Below are positions 11,470-22,555 of a stretch of DNA of 64,000 nt, in pieces. The notes beneath the pieces are model-generated. The model saw nothing but the letters and a program-made list of their open reading frames with translations, was not told the origin of the DNA and did no database searches. Source of the DNA: Artemia franciscana (taxonomy: Eukaryota; Arthropoda; Branchiopoda; Anostraca; Artemiidae). The first letter of the stretch is position 1; the number at the start of each line of letters is the position of its first letter. A program made the translations under genes and the position numbers. The stretch is taken from assembly GCF_032884065.1 (NCBI RefSeq), contig NC_088883.1:30063310-30127309 (forward strand), read 5' to 3'.

Positions 11470-12530
11470 AAACAAGTTTTTTAACTTTAAGTAAGCAGCG
11501 AGATTAAAACTTAAAACGAACAAAAATTACTCCGTATATGAAAGGGGCTGTTCCCTCCTCAACGCCCCACTCCTGAAGCTAAAGTTTGACTCTTTCTCTC
11601 AACTCTACTTTTTAAAACAGTAAAAAAAAAATTTACTTTAGCGTAAAATTTTAGTACTTTAGCGTAAACAGCGAGGTATTAGGAGGTGAACCCCTTATAT
11701 ACGTAATATTTTCTGTTCGTTTTAATTTTTAATGCTGCTCCTTACTTTCAGTTGAAAAAAAAAACTGTTTCATATTTATTTTTTCATTGTTCTTTAAAAA
11801 AATGCTAAAAAATCCTGCGCCCCCTTCATGGAAAATTTCTTCCCCTATGACAAATCCACCATGGAAAATTATCCCCGCATAACCCCCTCCCCTCAACACC
11901 TCCCCCAATCAAAAAATCCTCCTTAAAGCGTCTGTATACTTCCCAATAACCATTACTATGTGTAAACACCGGTCAAAGTTTGTAACTTGCAGCCCCTCCC
12001 ACGGGGACTGTGGGGGAGTAAGGGGTTCCAAAAACATACATTTTGGCTTATCGACTATTTTAAAAAAAAATGGCTATCTCAGCATTTTGATTCGGTGACT
12101 TTGGGAAAACATGAGCGTGGGAGGGGGCCTAAATGCCCTCCAATTTTTTGGTCACTTTAAAAGAGCACTAGAACTTCTAATTTCCGTTAGAATGGACCCT
12201 CACACGAAATTCTTGGACCACTGGATCTATACGATCACCCCTGAAAAAACAAACAAAAAAAAAACAACAACAAATAAACACGCTCCGTGATCTGTCTTGT
12301 GGCAAAAAATACAAAATTCCACATTTTTGTAGATAGGAGTTTGAAACTCCTATTGTAGGGTTCTCTATTACGCTGAATCTGATGGTGTGATTTTCGTGAA
12401 GATTCTATGACTTTTAAGGGGTGTTTTCCCCTATTTTCTAAAATAAGGCAAATTTTCTCAGGCTCATAACTTTTGGTGGGTAAGTTTAAATTTAATGAAA
12501 CTTATATATTTAAATTCAGCATTAAATGCT
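11470..12530 (-). mobile_element. Composite element copy 3, internally deleted and head-truncated (reverse)
   Basis: The left arm of hairpin A (from 11480) passes through the A loop, then switches at a duplicated CTTTAGCGTAAA into the right arm of hairpin B (AGCGAGGTATTAGGAGGTG). The A right arm, unit 2 and the B left arm are missing. Unit 1 follows to about 12530, where the copy stops without the CAGTTCG palindrome. Confidence 0.75.
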
Positions 12531-12902
12531 AAAAATAATTATTAATATTATACTTGCCAATTTCACATAAGCCTACGAAATTAATAACTATAAGTTCAAA
12601 GATAACCAATACATAAAATGACAAACAAAATATATTAATTGCAACAACAACAATGTTTCTTTTTCACAAACAAAAAAAGATGACAAAGCGTTAGCAAAAC
12701 TAGAATTAATATTAATATGTAATATTAATATGTAATATTAAATATTGCATATAATTAATATTAATATGTAATTATTAATATGTAGAACAGTGTATAGGTC
12801 ACAATTATCATTGACATTCTTACTAAAGCTACCTTACTGTATTACTAAAACTTACTTACTTACTAATACTGCCTTATTAACTACTAGCCTAATTGTATAA
12901 TT
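12531..12902. other. No gene seen; AT-rich with local ATTAATATGTAAT repeats
   Basis: 12705-12785 holds several near copies of ATTAATATGTAATATTAAT. Otherwise nothing recognised. Confidence 0.5.
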
Positions 12903-14554
12903 AAATAAAAAAACTAGTTTTTTTAACTGAAAGTAAGGAGCGACATTAAAACTTAAAACGAACAGAAATTACTCCGTGTATGAAAGGGACTGTTCCCTTC
13001 TCAACGCCCCGCTCTTTACGCTAAAGTTTTTTTAACTGTTTAATAAAGTAGAATTGAGAGAAAGAATCAAACTTTAGTGTAAAGAGCGGGGCGTTGAAAA
13101 GGGAACAGTTCTTTTCATACACGGAGTAATTTCTGTTTATTTAAAGTTTTAATGTCGCTCCTTACTTTCGGTTGAAAAACTATTTTTTTTAATTTAATTT
13201 CTGAACATTTTTTAATTAATGCATGTTTGATTTTGGCTCTCCGCACATAAAGTATTCAAATGATATTTGCATATTAATTCTTTTTTTTGGCTAAATAGCT
13301 TTCTCTTAGTTTTGATCATATGATTTTGAGAAATAAGGGATGGGGAAGAAGGCCTAGTTGCCCTCCAATTTTCCGATTACTTAAAAAGGCAACTAGAACT
13401 TTTAATTTTTAACGAACGTTTTTATTAGTAAAAAATAAACGTAACTTAAGAATTAACTTACATAACAAACTTCTATATTCTTATATTTTTATTATGTATA
13501 TTAGGGGGTTTGTCCCCTCCTTAATACCTCGCTCTTTATACTAAAGCTAAAGTTTTGTCCCAATTCTTTAAGAATGACACCTGAATCAGAAAGGCCGTAG
13601 AATAAATAGTTGTAATTACTAAAAGCACTTTAGCATAAAAAGTGAGGTATTTAGGAGGAGAAGAACCTCTCATATGCGTAATAATCTCTGTTTGTTTAAA
13701 GTTTTAATGCTATTCCTTACTTTCAATTGAAATAACTTTTTCATGTTTATTTTTATAGTAATGGTAGAAAATCCTGTCCCCTTTTCATTGAATTTCTCTT
13801 CCCCCATGGCATATTCCTACAAGGAAAGATCCTCCCATATAGCCCTCTCCCCTCAATCCCCCCCCAAAAAAAAACCCTCCTGAAAACGTCAGTACACTTC
13901 CCAATAACCATTACTGTATGTAAACACTGGTCAAAGTTTTTAACGTGCAGAACCTCCCCCGAGGACTGTGGGGGAGTAAGTCATCCCCAAAGACATAGTT
14001 ATTATGATTTTCGACTATGCTGAACAAAATGGATATCTCAAAACTTTGATCCGTTGACCTTGGCGAAAAAATGAGCGTGGGAGGAGGCCTAGGTGCCTTC
14101 CAATGTTTTTAGTCACTTAAAAAGGGCACTAGAACTTTTCATTTCTGTTAGAATGAGCCCTTTTGCGACATTCTAGGACCACTTGGTCGATACGATGATC
14201 CCTGGGAAAACAAAACAAATAAGCACGTACCTGTGATCTGTGTTTTGGCACAAAATGCGAAAATTTAGATAGGAGCTTGAAATTTTCGCAAAAGGGTTCT
14301 CTGATACGCTGAATGCTATGGTGTGATTTTCGGTAGGCTGTTTCCCGTTATTTTCCGAAATAAGACAAATTTTCTCAGGCTCGTAACTTTTGATGACAGA
14401 GACTAAATTTGATGAAACTTATAAATTTAAAATTAGCATGAAAATCTGATTCGTTTGATGTATCTTTTAGTATCAAAATTCCGTTTTTTTAGAGTTTCGT
14501 TTACTATTGAGCCGGGTCGCTCCTTACTACAGTTCGTTACCACGAACTGTTTGA
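12903..14554 (-). mobile_element. Composite double-hairpin element, copy 4 (full length, reverse)
   Basis: Complete: hairpin A (12905-13195), unit 2, hairpin B (about 13495-13740), unit 1, and the terminal palindrome ending CACGAACTGTTTGA. The A loop (AGTAGAATTGAGAGAAAG) reads in the opposite orientation to other reverse copies, i.e. it is flipped. The outer A stem carries CGTGTA/TACACG where others have CGTATA/TATACG. Confidence 0.8.
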
Positions 14555-16689
14555 TTTGCCAATGGAATTGCAATTTTTGTATCCGGTCCAACGGCTGAAG
14601 AATGTTTCTTGAAATTTGAAATGATTAAGAGTCGGGGCTGATGGACGGTTTATCATTTTTGTGCAGTTTATATCCCTCCAGAGTCGAGCCCGTACAGGGA
14701 GGTGGATGCATGGTGTATACTACCTTAAATTACCTTAAATCGCAGCTTGGAGCGATATAAGGATTAGGGTGAAAGAAGAGGGTGAAAGTAGAGGGTGAAA
14801 AAAGTAAAATTTCTATTCAGTTTCCTTCTGATTCGTTTTGCCTTAGGGGGACTTTAATGGTTATGTTGGGGTTACTCCAGTAGTTTTGACGTCACCTCAT
14901 ACCTGTACTGCAACATATAGGCCAGCACCCCCCCCTCCTTCATAAAATTCATACCCCCTTGGAAATTCTTAAATTCAGGACTAAATTTCTCATTCAAACC
15001 CCATTGGATTTCAAATTTTTTTTTTCTCGACAATACATCCTAATTATGGATAAGATTTGATTGGCTTAGGAAAAAAGAAAGCGGAGCTCTGGCGGTGACT
15101 ATTGGACATTGAGAAAAAAAAGACGGAACTCTAGACTATTGCTGTTACTATAGCGCGTTATAAAAATAAAATAATTTTTTTTTCGTTAATTTTAAAAGTA
15201 CCAAATACATTTAACAAAATAAAAACCTCTTACCTTGTGCAAAATCTACATAGATTCATAGAAAGATCAAAACTTTGAGCACACTCCACAGTAACTAGGA
15301 TTGGTAAGCATTTTGTTCATGAAATATACTTATATACCACGCTTAGATAAACAAACTATGGTGTTTCCAACTTAATGACCGAACAAGGAATGGAAAAGAA
15401 AAGGCTTTCAGAACGACGACAAATCCCAAACAAGATGAACCCTTAAGATTAAGGTCAACATCTTGTTGTCTTATCCTATTAAGAAATTGCATATAACTGT
15501 TTACAATGTAATACATTGTCCTTGATTTTCAGTCCAAAAACAATAAAAGGACATCTTGTTATGTTCCCCCCTATCTAGATAGGGGGATCCTTACCCTATC
15601 GGTAAGGGAGATTGAATTTTTTCAGGAGGGAAGGATTTTTGACCAGTCCCCATAAAAGAGCATGTGCTATGGTTTTTCTTTTTTTATGCCAGCCGTACGA
15701 TAGGCTCTTTGAATAGTTGAAATAATAATGAATAAGTACAGTCTTTCAAGGATCTTAAATTTCGCCTTTGAGATACAAGATGATCGGAGTTCAAAATCTC
15801 ACTAGATATGATCCCATCTTGTTATAAAACTTTCAATAATAAGGATCTGAAGAGTCAAGAGAAACGTACTAATGAGCATAATGACAAGTCGTAACCTTGG
15901 GTATAATAAACCTTTGTAATGTTTATTCAATCAGGTTGAAAATAACACACTTACCTATTTCCTGACTAACCTAAAGGTTTTATATAAGGAAAAACTTAAT
16001 AGGAAAAACATTTAAAGAACCGCATAAAAATGCGCCATATTGCGCTGTGCTATGTCCCGTAAAAGGGAAAACTTAACTAAGATTAAAATGTGCCGCTATG
16101 CGCTGCGCTACGTGCCGCATAGAACTAAAATTAGGTGTGCTGCATAAAAAAATAAAATAAGATTCTTAATAAGTTTGTGTTTACCAAACTACACTATGCG
16201 CTGAAAAACTGTATATATATTAATAAAGTAATTTAATTTCCTTTTAACCTAAACAAATTAATACTATAGCAAAAGTCTTATTGAAGAAAGCATGACTTGT
16301 GATTAGAAGTTAAACCGACGTAAAACTTGTATATGCTTATAATTTAGCTAATTTATATGCTATTTCAAAAAATACATTTTTTTTCACTTAAAAATAAATA
16401 GCCTAAAGAACTTAATTCTCCTTAAGATTATAGGTCAAAATTGTTTATAGGAAATCAATTAATTGTTAATTAATATATAAACCATCCCCTTGGTGTTATA
16501 TTAATCCCTTAACCAACTCAGTTGGTTAAAAATTAAAAGAATTTTTAATTAAACATAAATGCTATTATTTTAAACTGTAGGCTATATTAAACAACATGCT
16601 TAATACATATGTGCGTATGTGTATAAATTTAAATATAATAATTTTCCTTCCCCTAAAATATTTTACAAAACAGGGTAGTTTAAATAGCT
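14555..16689. other. No gene seen
   Basis: AT-rich. 16020-16210 has repeated GC-rich motifs such as ATGCGCTGCGCTACGTGCCG that differ from the surroundings. 15565-15615 has small inverted repeats (CTATCTAGATAG, CCTTACCCTATCGGTAAGG). No ORF with a recognisable domain. Confidence 0.5.
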
Positions 16690-17158
16690 CTTTGTCTGAA
16701 ATTAATTCGTACATGAAAGAGGCTGCTTCCTCATCAACGCCCCGCTCTTTACGCTAAAGTTTGACTCTTTCTCTCAATTCTTCTTTTTAAAACAGTAAAA
16801 AACTTTAGCGTAAAGAGCGGGGCGTTGATGAGGAAGCAGCCTCTTTCATATACGAAGTAATTTCTGGTCGTTTTAAGTTTTAATGTCGCTCCTTACTTTC
16901 AGTTAAAAAAACTTGTTTTTTTATTTAATTTCTGGACGTTTTTGAATCAATGCATGTTTTGATTTTGGCTCTCCGCAGAGGAATAATTAAAACAAAATTT
17001 GCATTTTTTTTTTTTTGGCTAAATGGCTATCCCATAATTTTGATCGAATGATTTTGAGAAAAAAAGAGCGGGGGAGGAAGCCTAGTTGCCCTCCATTCTT
17101 TTGGTTAATTAAAAAGGCAACTAGAATTTTTAATTTTTTACGAATATTTTTATTAGTA
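16690..17158 (-). mobile_element. Composite element copy 5 (reverse), cut by the assembly gap
   Basis: Hairpin A with a shortened outer left arm (16700-16915; the inner stem GAGGCTGCTTCCTCATCAAC matches both arms), then unit 2 up to the Ns. The rest is lost in, or collapsed into, the gap. Confidence 0.75.
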
Positions 17159-17258
17159 NNNNNNNNNNNNNNNNNNNNNNNNNNNNNNNNNNNNNNNNNN
17201 NNNNNNNNNNNNNNNNNNNNNNNNNNNNNNNNNNNNNNNNNNNNNNNNNNNNNNNNNN
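17159..17258. other. Assembly gap of exactly 100 N
   Basis: Placeholder of exactly 100 Ns, so the true gap size is unknown. It falls inside a palindromic repeat copy, a typical place for assembly failure. Open frames spanning the Ns are meaningless. Confidence 0.95.
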
Positions 17259-17263
17259 AATGT

Positions 17264-17735
17264 ATCACTCTTGATGACACCCTTCTGGCATATATTATCA
17301 CACCTAAGGATTTTTCAAGCTTTTTCCCTCAAAACTAAATTTATAAACTAAAATTACCAGTAATTTTTATTTGGACAACGGAAACTTGTTGTTTTATTAC
17401 AAGAGAGCGATGATCAATGACAACTCCCAGCCCCGGGCACTCAATTGCTGACACACGGCATCCTCAAGCCAGCAATATCACATATATGACAAATTTCGAG
17501 CATTTTCCTGTAAAAACATTCATTTACATTAGAACCTATCATTTAAACTTAAAGAAAAATCCCCATTAGCGTCTCTTCTGATAACTCCTATTAATTTTGG
17601 CCATCGTAGCAAAATGTACCAGCCCCCCACCGATGACACTCTTCTTGCGCACATTTTAACATCTAACGGTTTTTCAACCTTTTTCTATCAAAATAAATTT
17701 ATTAACTGAAAATAACCGTCGTTTTTATTTAAACT
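17264..17735 (+). repeat. Degenerate ~110 bp direct repeat (17264-17390 and 17625-17735)
   Basis: Both copies share GATGACACNCTTCT, CTTTTTC, TCAAAA and the following TAAATTTATNAACT, about 361 bp apart. No protein domain recognised between them. Confidence 0.55.
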
Positions 17736-18915
17736 TGTTGCGTGCTTATTTTTGTTCGGGAAAGTTGTTGCATGTCGATTTTCCTCTCCGTGAAACTGAT
17801 TTTGTTCGTGGAACTTTTTGTGTGCTTCTTCTGTTCATGGAACTTGTTCTTTGTTGATTTTGTTCGTGAAGCTTGTTGAGTGCTGATTTTTTTTTGTTCG
17901 TGAAACTTGTTGCATGTTGATTTTTTCTTCGTGAAACTTGTATATTGATTTTTTTCATCTTGAAACTGATGTTGTTCATAGAACTTACTGCGTACTGATT
18001 TTGTTTGTGGGAAACTGTTGCTTGCTGATTTTTGTTCCTGAAACTTTTTTGCATGTAGAGTTTTCTCCTCGTGAAGCTGATTTTTTTCATGGAGCTTGTT
18101 GCATGTTGATTTTCTGTTCATGGAACTTGTTGCCTGATCATTTTTGTCGTTGCATGTTGATTTTTCTCTTTGTGAAACTTGAACATTGATTTTTCTCATA
18201 ACGAAACTTATTTTGTTCATGGAACTTGTTGCGCACTGATTTTTCTTTGTGAGACTTGTTCCATATTGATTTACTTTTCGCAAAACTTGTACATTGATTT
18301 TTCTCCTCGTGAAAAAGATGTTGTTCATGGAACTTGTTGCGTGCTGATTTCGTTCTTGGAATTTGTTGCTTTCCGATTTTTGTCCGTGTAACGTATTGCA
18401 TGTTCATTTTTCTCTTTGTGAAACTTGTACATTGATTTTTCTCAGCGTGAAAACTGTTGTTGTTCATGGAACTTTTTTCTTGCTAATTTTGTTCGTAGAA
18501 CTTGCTGCGAGCCAAGTTTTGTCCGTGAAACTTGTTATGAGTTGATATTTTTCGTTCGCGAAACTTGTTGCATATTGATTTTTCTCTCCGTGAATTTTGT
18601 ACATTGATTTTACTCCTCGTGAAACTGAATTTTTTATGGAACCTGTTGCATGTTGATTTTCTGTTGATGGAACTTGTTGCGTGATTATTTTTGTCCATGA
18701 AAGTTGTTGCATGTTGTTTTTTCTCTTCGTAAAGCTTGTACATTGATTTTTCTTATCAGTAAACTTGTTTTGTTCATGAAACTTATTACGTGCTGATTTT
18801 TGTTCGTGAAACTTGTTCCATATTTATTTTCTCTTCGTGACACTTGTAAATTGATTTCTCTCCTCATAAAACTGATTTTGCTCAACAAACTTGCTACGTA
18901 CTGATTTTAGCTGTC
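17736..18915 (-). repeat. Left arm of foldback satellite (T-rich strand up)
   Basis: Tandem monomers of about 20-30 bp built around TTCGTGAAACTTGTTGCATG and TTGATTTTTCTC. Read on the minus strand the order is AGTTTCACGAGGAG, AATGTACAAGTTTCACGAAG, AACATGCAACAAGTTTCACG and CACGCAACAAGTTCCATG, a composite period near 110-140 bp. Because most monomers are near a multiple of 3, long minus-strand frames arise (one of 199 codons); I regard them as by-products. Confidence 0.8.
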
Positions 18916-19067
18916 ACAGATGTTAGCTGTTTGACGGCATCTCGTTAGTGCTGTGATATACCGTGGCGCTGAAAAATTTGGAATTGAATTTGGATTATAT
19001 TTTTTTCGGGGGGTTTCTTTAGCCCCCCTTGCGAGTAAGTCTTCATTTTTTGCCTTTGATAGTAAGG

Positions 19068-19786
19068 ATGTCGACTGAAATCGTTACTGATGAGCTGCTT
19101 AGCTTTTCTATCACCTGGATAGACTCTGAGACTCCTAAGGATCTCCTAATTAAGCTTTGTGCAGACATTTACTCGGTGGAGGAAATCAACAGAGCAAAAA
19201 TAAAAACCTAGTTGAATACGTTCCCAGTGGAGTGATCCCGTATTCCTTCTGGAAGGAATTTCCAGACTTTTCAAAAACCCGATTGGGCCAATCTACGAAA
19301 AGCCCTGTACTTTGTGAATTTTTTTCTATCCTCTTACAAGTTGATAGAAAATTACTTCCGACTTTTGTGGCGCAGCTGCGACTCCCATCTTTGTCACTCT
19401 CGCATTTTGATCTTGCGAGTATTATGAGCTCACATAGTTCTTTGAAATCCGAGTTAGAGCATCTTAAATTGTTTTTTCAGAATATTGCGTCATCGGAAGT
19501 GTCAAGCTTAAAACCTGAACTTGATGCGATCAAATCTACACTTCATGCAATTGTTGCTAAGCAACAGATGACGCCCGCAACTAATTTATCGCAGTCATCT
19601 GAGGTTCCCAGCCTGGTGCAACCCAAAGAGGCTGTTTTGACGGATAGTGCTAATGAGTATGCGCCTGTTCCTATTAATAGAGACAGTAGTGGCTCCGTGA
19701 CTCTTTTTTCTAGGCCAGTGACTGGTACCAGGAATCAAACTGAAGCTGGAACCTATGCCAGTGCTACAGCAAAACAAAGTTGCTAA
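19068..19786 (+). pseudogene. LINE ORF1-like protein, frameshifted
   Basis: Starts MSTEIVTDELLSF at 19068. Reading moves to another frame near 19160-19210 and continues NLVEYVPSGVIPYSFWKEF to 19786. The middle (about 19420-19560) is rich in Leu/Ser/Glu with spacing suggestive of a coiled coil (SSLKSELEHLKLFFQ). It precedes the RT region on the same strand with LINE-like spacing, so I infer the RNA-binding/chaperone ORF1. No zinc knuckle or RRM was recognised, so the role is from position only. Confidence 0.5.
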
Positions 19787-20099
19787 TTTTGTTTCAAAGA
19801 AGCTGAAGTGTCCGGTATCTTGCTCAAAAATTGTGACGACCGGTCTCAACAGTGCTTAGCCCGTTGTGTCGGCTGCGCTACGTGCGAAAGTGGTTTCACC
19901 TCAGTTCTGGCCTTCCGGTATCCTTGTTATGACTTATTATGAACCTAAGCCTAAAGTACCCATTAGTGAGCCCACGCCTTCTGAAGAAACTACTATTTAC
20001 CATTGTACTCTACCTTACTATACTAATCCTTCTCATACTAATGGGTTAGGGGTTCTTTATTATACACTGATTTCGAATCTTAATGTTAGTGCATGTCAT

Positions 20100-21917
20100 A
20101 CTCTAAATCTTCGTCCGGGTAATACTAACAGGAAAAGGATGGGGCTGAATGTCATTCCTGGTAGGAATACTCACGTTCGCCCTCATTATGTAGCTGCAAC
20201 AAATGCCTTGCTTTTGTGGGTTGCTAATGGCAGACCTCTTGGAGGTGGACTCAATTCTGCGAGGAGAATTCTTCACGGTAGGTTTCAGAGTGCCTTTTGG
20301 TGGTACAAAAAGAATATGGAAAGTTCGAGGACTTTGGCTCTAACCAGTAGTTTGGGTTCACTTAATCTCCTTGCTTTTTGGAAAAAAGTTGCTAGTTCTA
20401 AGAGTGCTGGTCCCCAAAAAATGTCAAACAGAGTCGGTTCAGCGACTGGTCCCAAAGACATTGCTGAGTTATGGAGCGGTCATTACAGTGTTGTTTTCTC
20501 GTCAGTGGCTTCGGATCCCAAAGCAGCAAGGGCAAGGTTTTTCTTCAAACCTTGGACTGATCCTGTTAAGCAGCTGATAACGGCAGAGTCTGTGGCGCTG
20601 TCGTTGTCTGGGCTTTCGGGCAGCAAGTCCGGTGGACTTGATGGAGTGACGGCAAATCACATTAAGTATGGTGGCCAATCCCTGATTTGTTTGTTGACAC
20701 TGCTCATCAATGGTTTTCTTAACCATTGCTAAGTCCCAGATTCCATTACCGAGGTTTGCCTGGTTCCTATTCCGAAGCCGAATGTCGATGATATGGCATC
20801 TTTAAGCAATTACAGACCGATTCCTCTAGCGGTTAACATCACAAAACTTTTTGAAAAATGTCTATACTCTTTGATATCACCACAGATTGATTCATCGCAT
20901 TATCGATTTGGGTTCAAAGAAGGATCTTCGACGGAGTTCTGTGTGTTCATCCTTAAATCTGTAGTGCAGCACTTTTGGCTTTTTTCTAGTCATGTTTTTG
21001 CATGCTTCGTTGATGCAAAGGCGGCTTTCGACCGAGTGAACCTTGAGAAGATCCTTGACCAAATAGACACTAAAGGAGTTGACCGTCGTATCATTGGAAC
21101 TCTTCAATACTGGTTTGAAGTTGAGCGTTACAAAATCAAATGGAGTGGTTATTTCAGTGAGTCTTTCCCTGTTTTGAATGGTGTGCGGCAAGGTGGGGTC
21201 CTCTAGCCGTTGCTGCATAATATTTAAGTGGATGATCTTAACCTGCGTTTGGCACAAACTGGGGTTGGCTGTTTTATTCGTGGTGTTTGCTTCAATAACC
21301 TGAGTTATGCCGATGTCCTGGTTATTTTAGCTCCTACAGTGGCTGCACTGAACCATTTACTTTGAATATGTGATGAGTTTACGTCAGCCACTGATATCGT
21401 GTTCAACACGGCTAAGACCCAGTGTATGGCGTTTATTCCCTGGGGAACTCCTTTGAAACATATCCCTATGGCTTGGCTTTCTGGAGTGTCATTATGTTTT
21501 GATGGATGCTAAAAATATCTTGGATTCACGGTGGCTCCAACTCTGAGTGATGAGCTTCATGTTAAGGCACTCTCATGTTCGCTGTGCTTCAGGGCTAACT
21601 TACTCATTCGTAAGTTCGGGAGTTGCAACCCTTCTGTAAGATGCTTTCTTTTCAGAGCTTACTGCACTCCATTGTACGGTCTAGCTTTTGTACAATCTCT
21701 ATCTGTTAGGTGTGAGAATTCTCTTCGGGTTCTTTATATCAGGTTCATATTCGGTTTTATATTTCCTGAGCTGCGTAGAAAATCTTCTCTTTCTATCCAG
21801 ACAAGGATACTTGCTTCGGATAATCCCCTCATTTTGGTGCTTTCTGAACCGCTTTTTCGCCACTCTCTGCCGCTTTGGCTGACTTGGTCAAGTGTGACTT
21901 ACGCAAAACAATTTTGA
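20100..21917 (+). pseudogene. LINE ORF2-like reverse transcriptase, several in-frame stops, no endonuclease seen
   Basis: One frame holds throughout: linker WWYKKN (about 20300), GSKSGGLDGVTANHIKYGG, NYRPIPLAVNITKLFEK, the motif A region FVDAKAAFDRVN, motif B NGVRQGGVL and the motif C region SYADVLVIL, where YADD is degraded. Stops interrupt it at 20730 (TAA), 21204 (TAG), just after PLLHNI (TAA), 21363 (TGA) and 21510 (TAA), yet no frameshift is needed. The ~220-residue endonuclease expected upstream of the linker is absent: only about 300 bp separate the ORF1-like end from the linker. CR1/L2-type affinity is a guess from motif style. Confidence 0.75.
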
Positions 21918-22074
21918 CATGTTTAAATCTACGATTGTTATTTGAATGAACTGTTTTTTTTGTTACTGATTTCTTTTTGTGTGTTATTGATATATCTGTT
22001 TTTGTTCTATTTCTTTTTTTTCTTTTTTTTTGTAAGTGGCCCTAGTTGGTCTTAAGTTTAATAAATAAAATTTT

Positions 22075-22422
22075 TGCTCGTGAAACTTGTTGTAGCTAAT
22101 TTTTCTTTTCGTGGAAGCTGCACATTGATTTTTTTTTCCTCGTGAAACTGATTTGGTTCATGAAAGTTGTTGCATGCTGATTTTTGTTCATGGGACTTGC
22201 TGCGTGTTATTTTTTTCTTTGTGAAACTTTTGCATTGAGTTTTCTCCTCGTGAACCTATTTTGTTTATGGAATTTGTTGCATGTTGATTTTTATTCTTTG
22301 AACTTGTTTTTAGGCTGATTTTTGTTCGTAAAACTTGTTGCATATTGATTTTTCTCTTCGTAAAACTCGTACATTGATCTTTCTTCTCGTAAAACTGATT
22401 TTTTTTTTCATAGAACTTGTAA
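22075..22422 (-). repeat. Continuation of left satellite arm after the LINE
   Basis: Same T-rich monomers as 17736-18915 (CTCGTGAAACTGATTTGGTT, TTCATGGGACTTGCTGCGTG), ending at the palindromic centre. Confidence 0.8.
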
Positions 22423-22555
22423 CAGGTTAGGCTAGGTTTGGGGGACTGTAACAATCGTGGTGGAGCCTAAACCTAACCTGCACATGGTAGGTTAGGTTAA
22501 GTTAGGTTGGATGACTTGCCATCTAACGTAACTCAGCATACAATGAGCATGCAAC
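22423..22555. repeat. Palindromic centre between opposed satellite arms
   Basis: CAGGTTAGGCTAGG (22423-22436) is opposed by CCTAAACCTAACCTG (22466-22480), followed by GTAGGTTAGGTTAAGTTAGG. Monomers are T-rich to the left and A-rich to the right, so the array switches orientation here. Confidence 0.7.

Larger units (their letters stand above)
18916..22069 (+). mobile_element. Decayed LINE inserted into the left satellite arm
   Basis: Non-satellite sequence interrupts the array and carries an ORF1-like and an RT-containing ORF2-like region in the same orientation. It ends in TTTAATAAATAAAATTTTT, after which the satellite resumes with GCTCGTGAAACTTGTTG. The array on both sides shows insertion after array formation. 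Confidence 0.75.

Noticed and set aside
14600-14740. tRNA- or rRNA-like GC-rich patch
   Set aside because: No cloverleaf arms, no conserved TTCGANTC box in place, and no rRNA signature words.
16987-17338. Proteins spanning the N gap
   Set aside because: Frames run through 100 placeholder Ns and composite-element DNA; not interpretable.
17729-18328. 199-codon minus-strand frame as a repeat protein gene
   Set aside because: It is produced by satellite monomers near a multiple of three; parallel long frames exist in other frames and on the other strand, with no codon-level conservation between units.
22488-22515. Interstitial arthropod telomere (TTAGG)n
   Set aside because: Only two to three imperfect units here (and near 53630-53710); too short and irregular to call telomeric.
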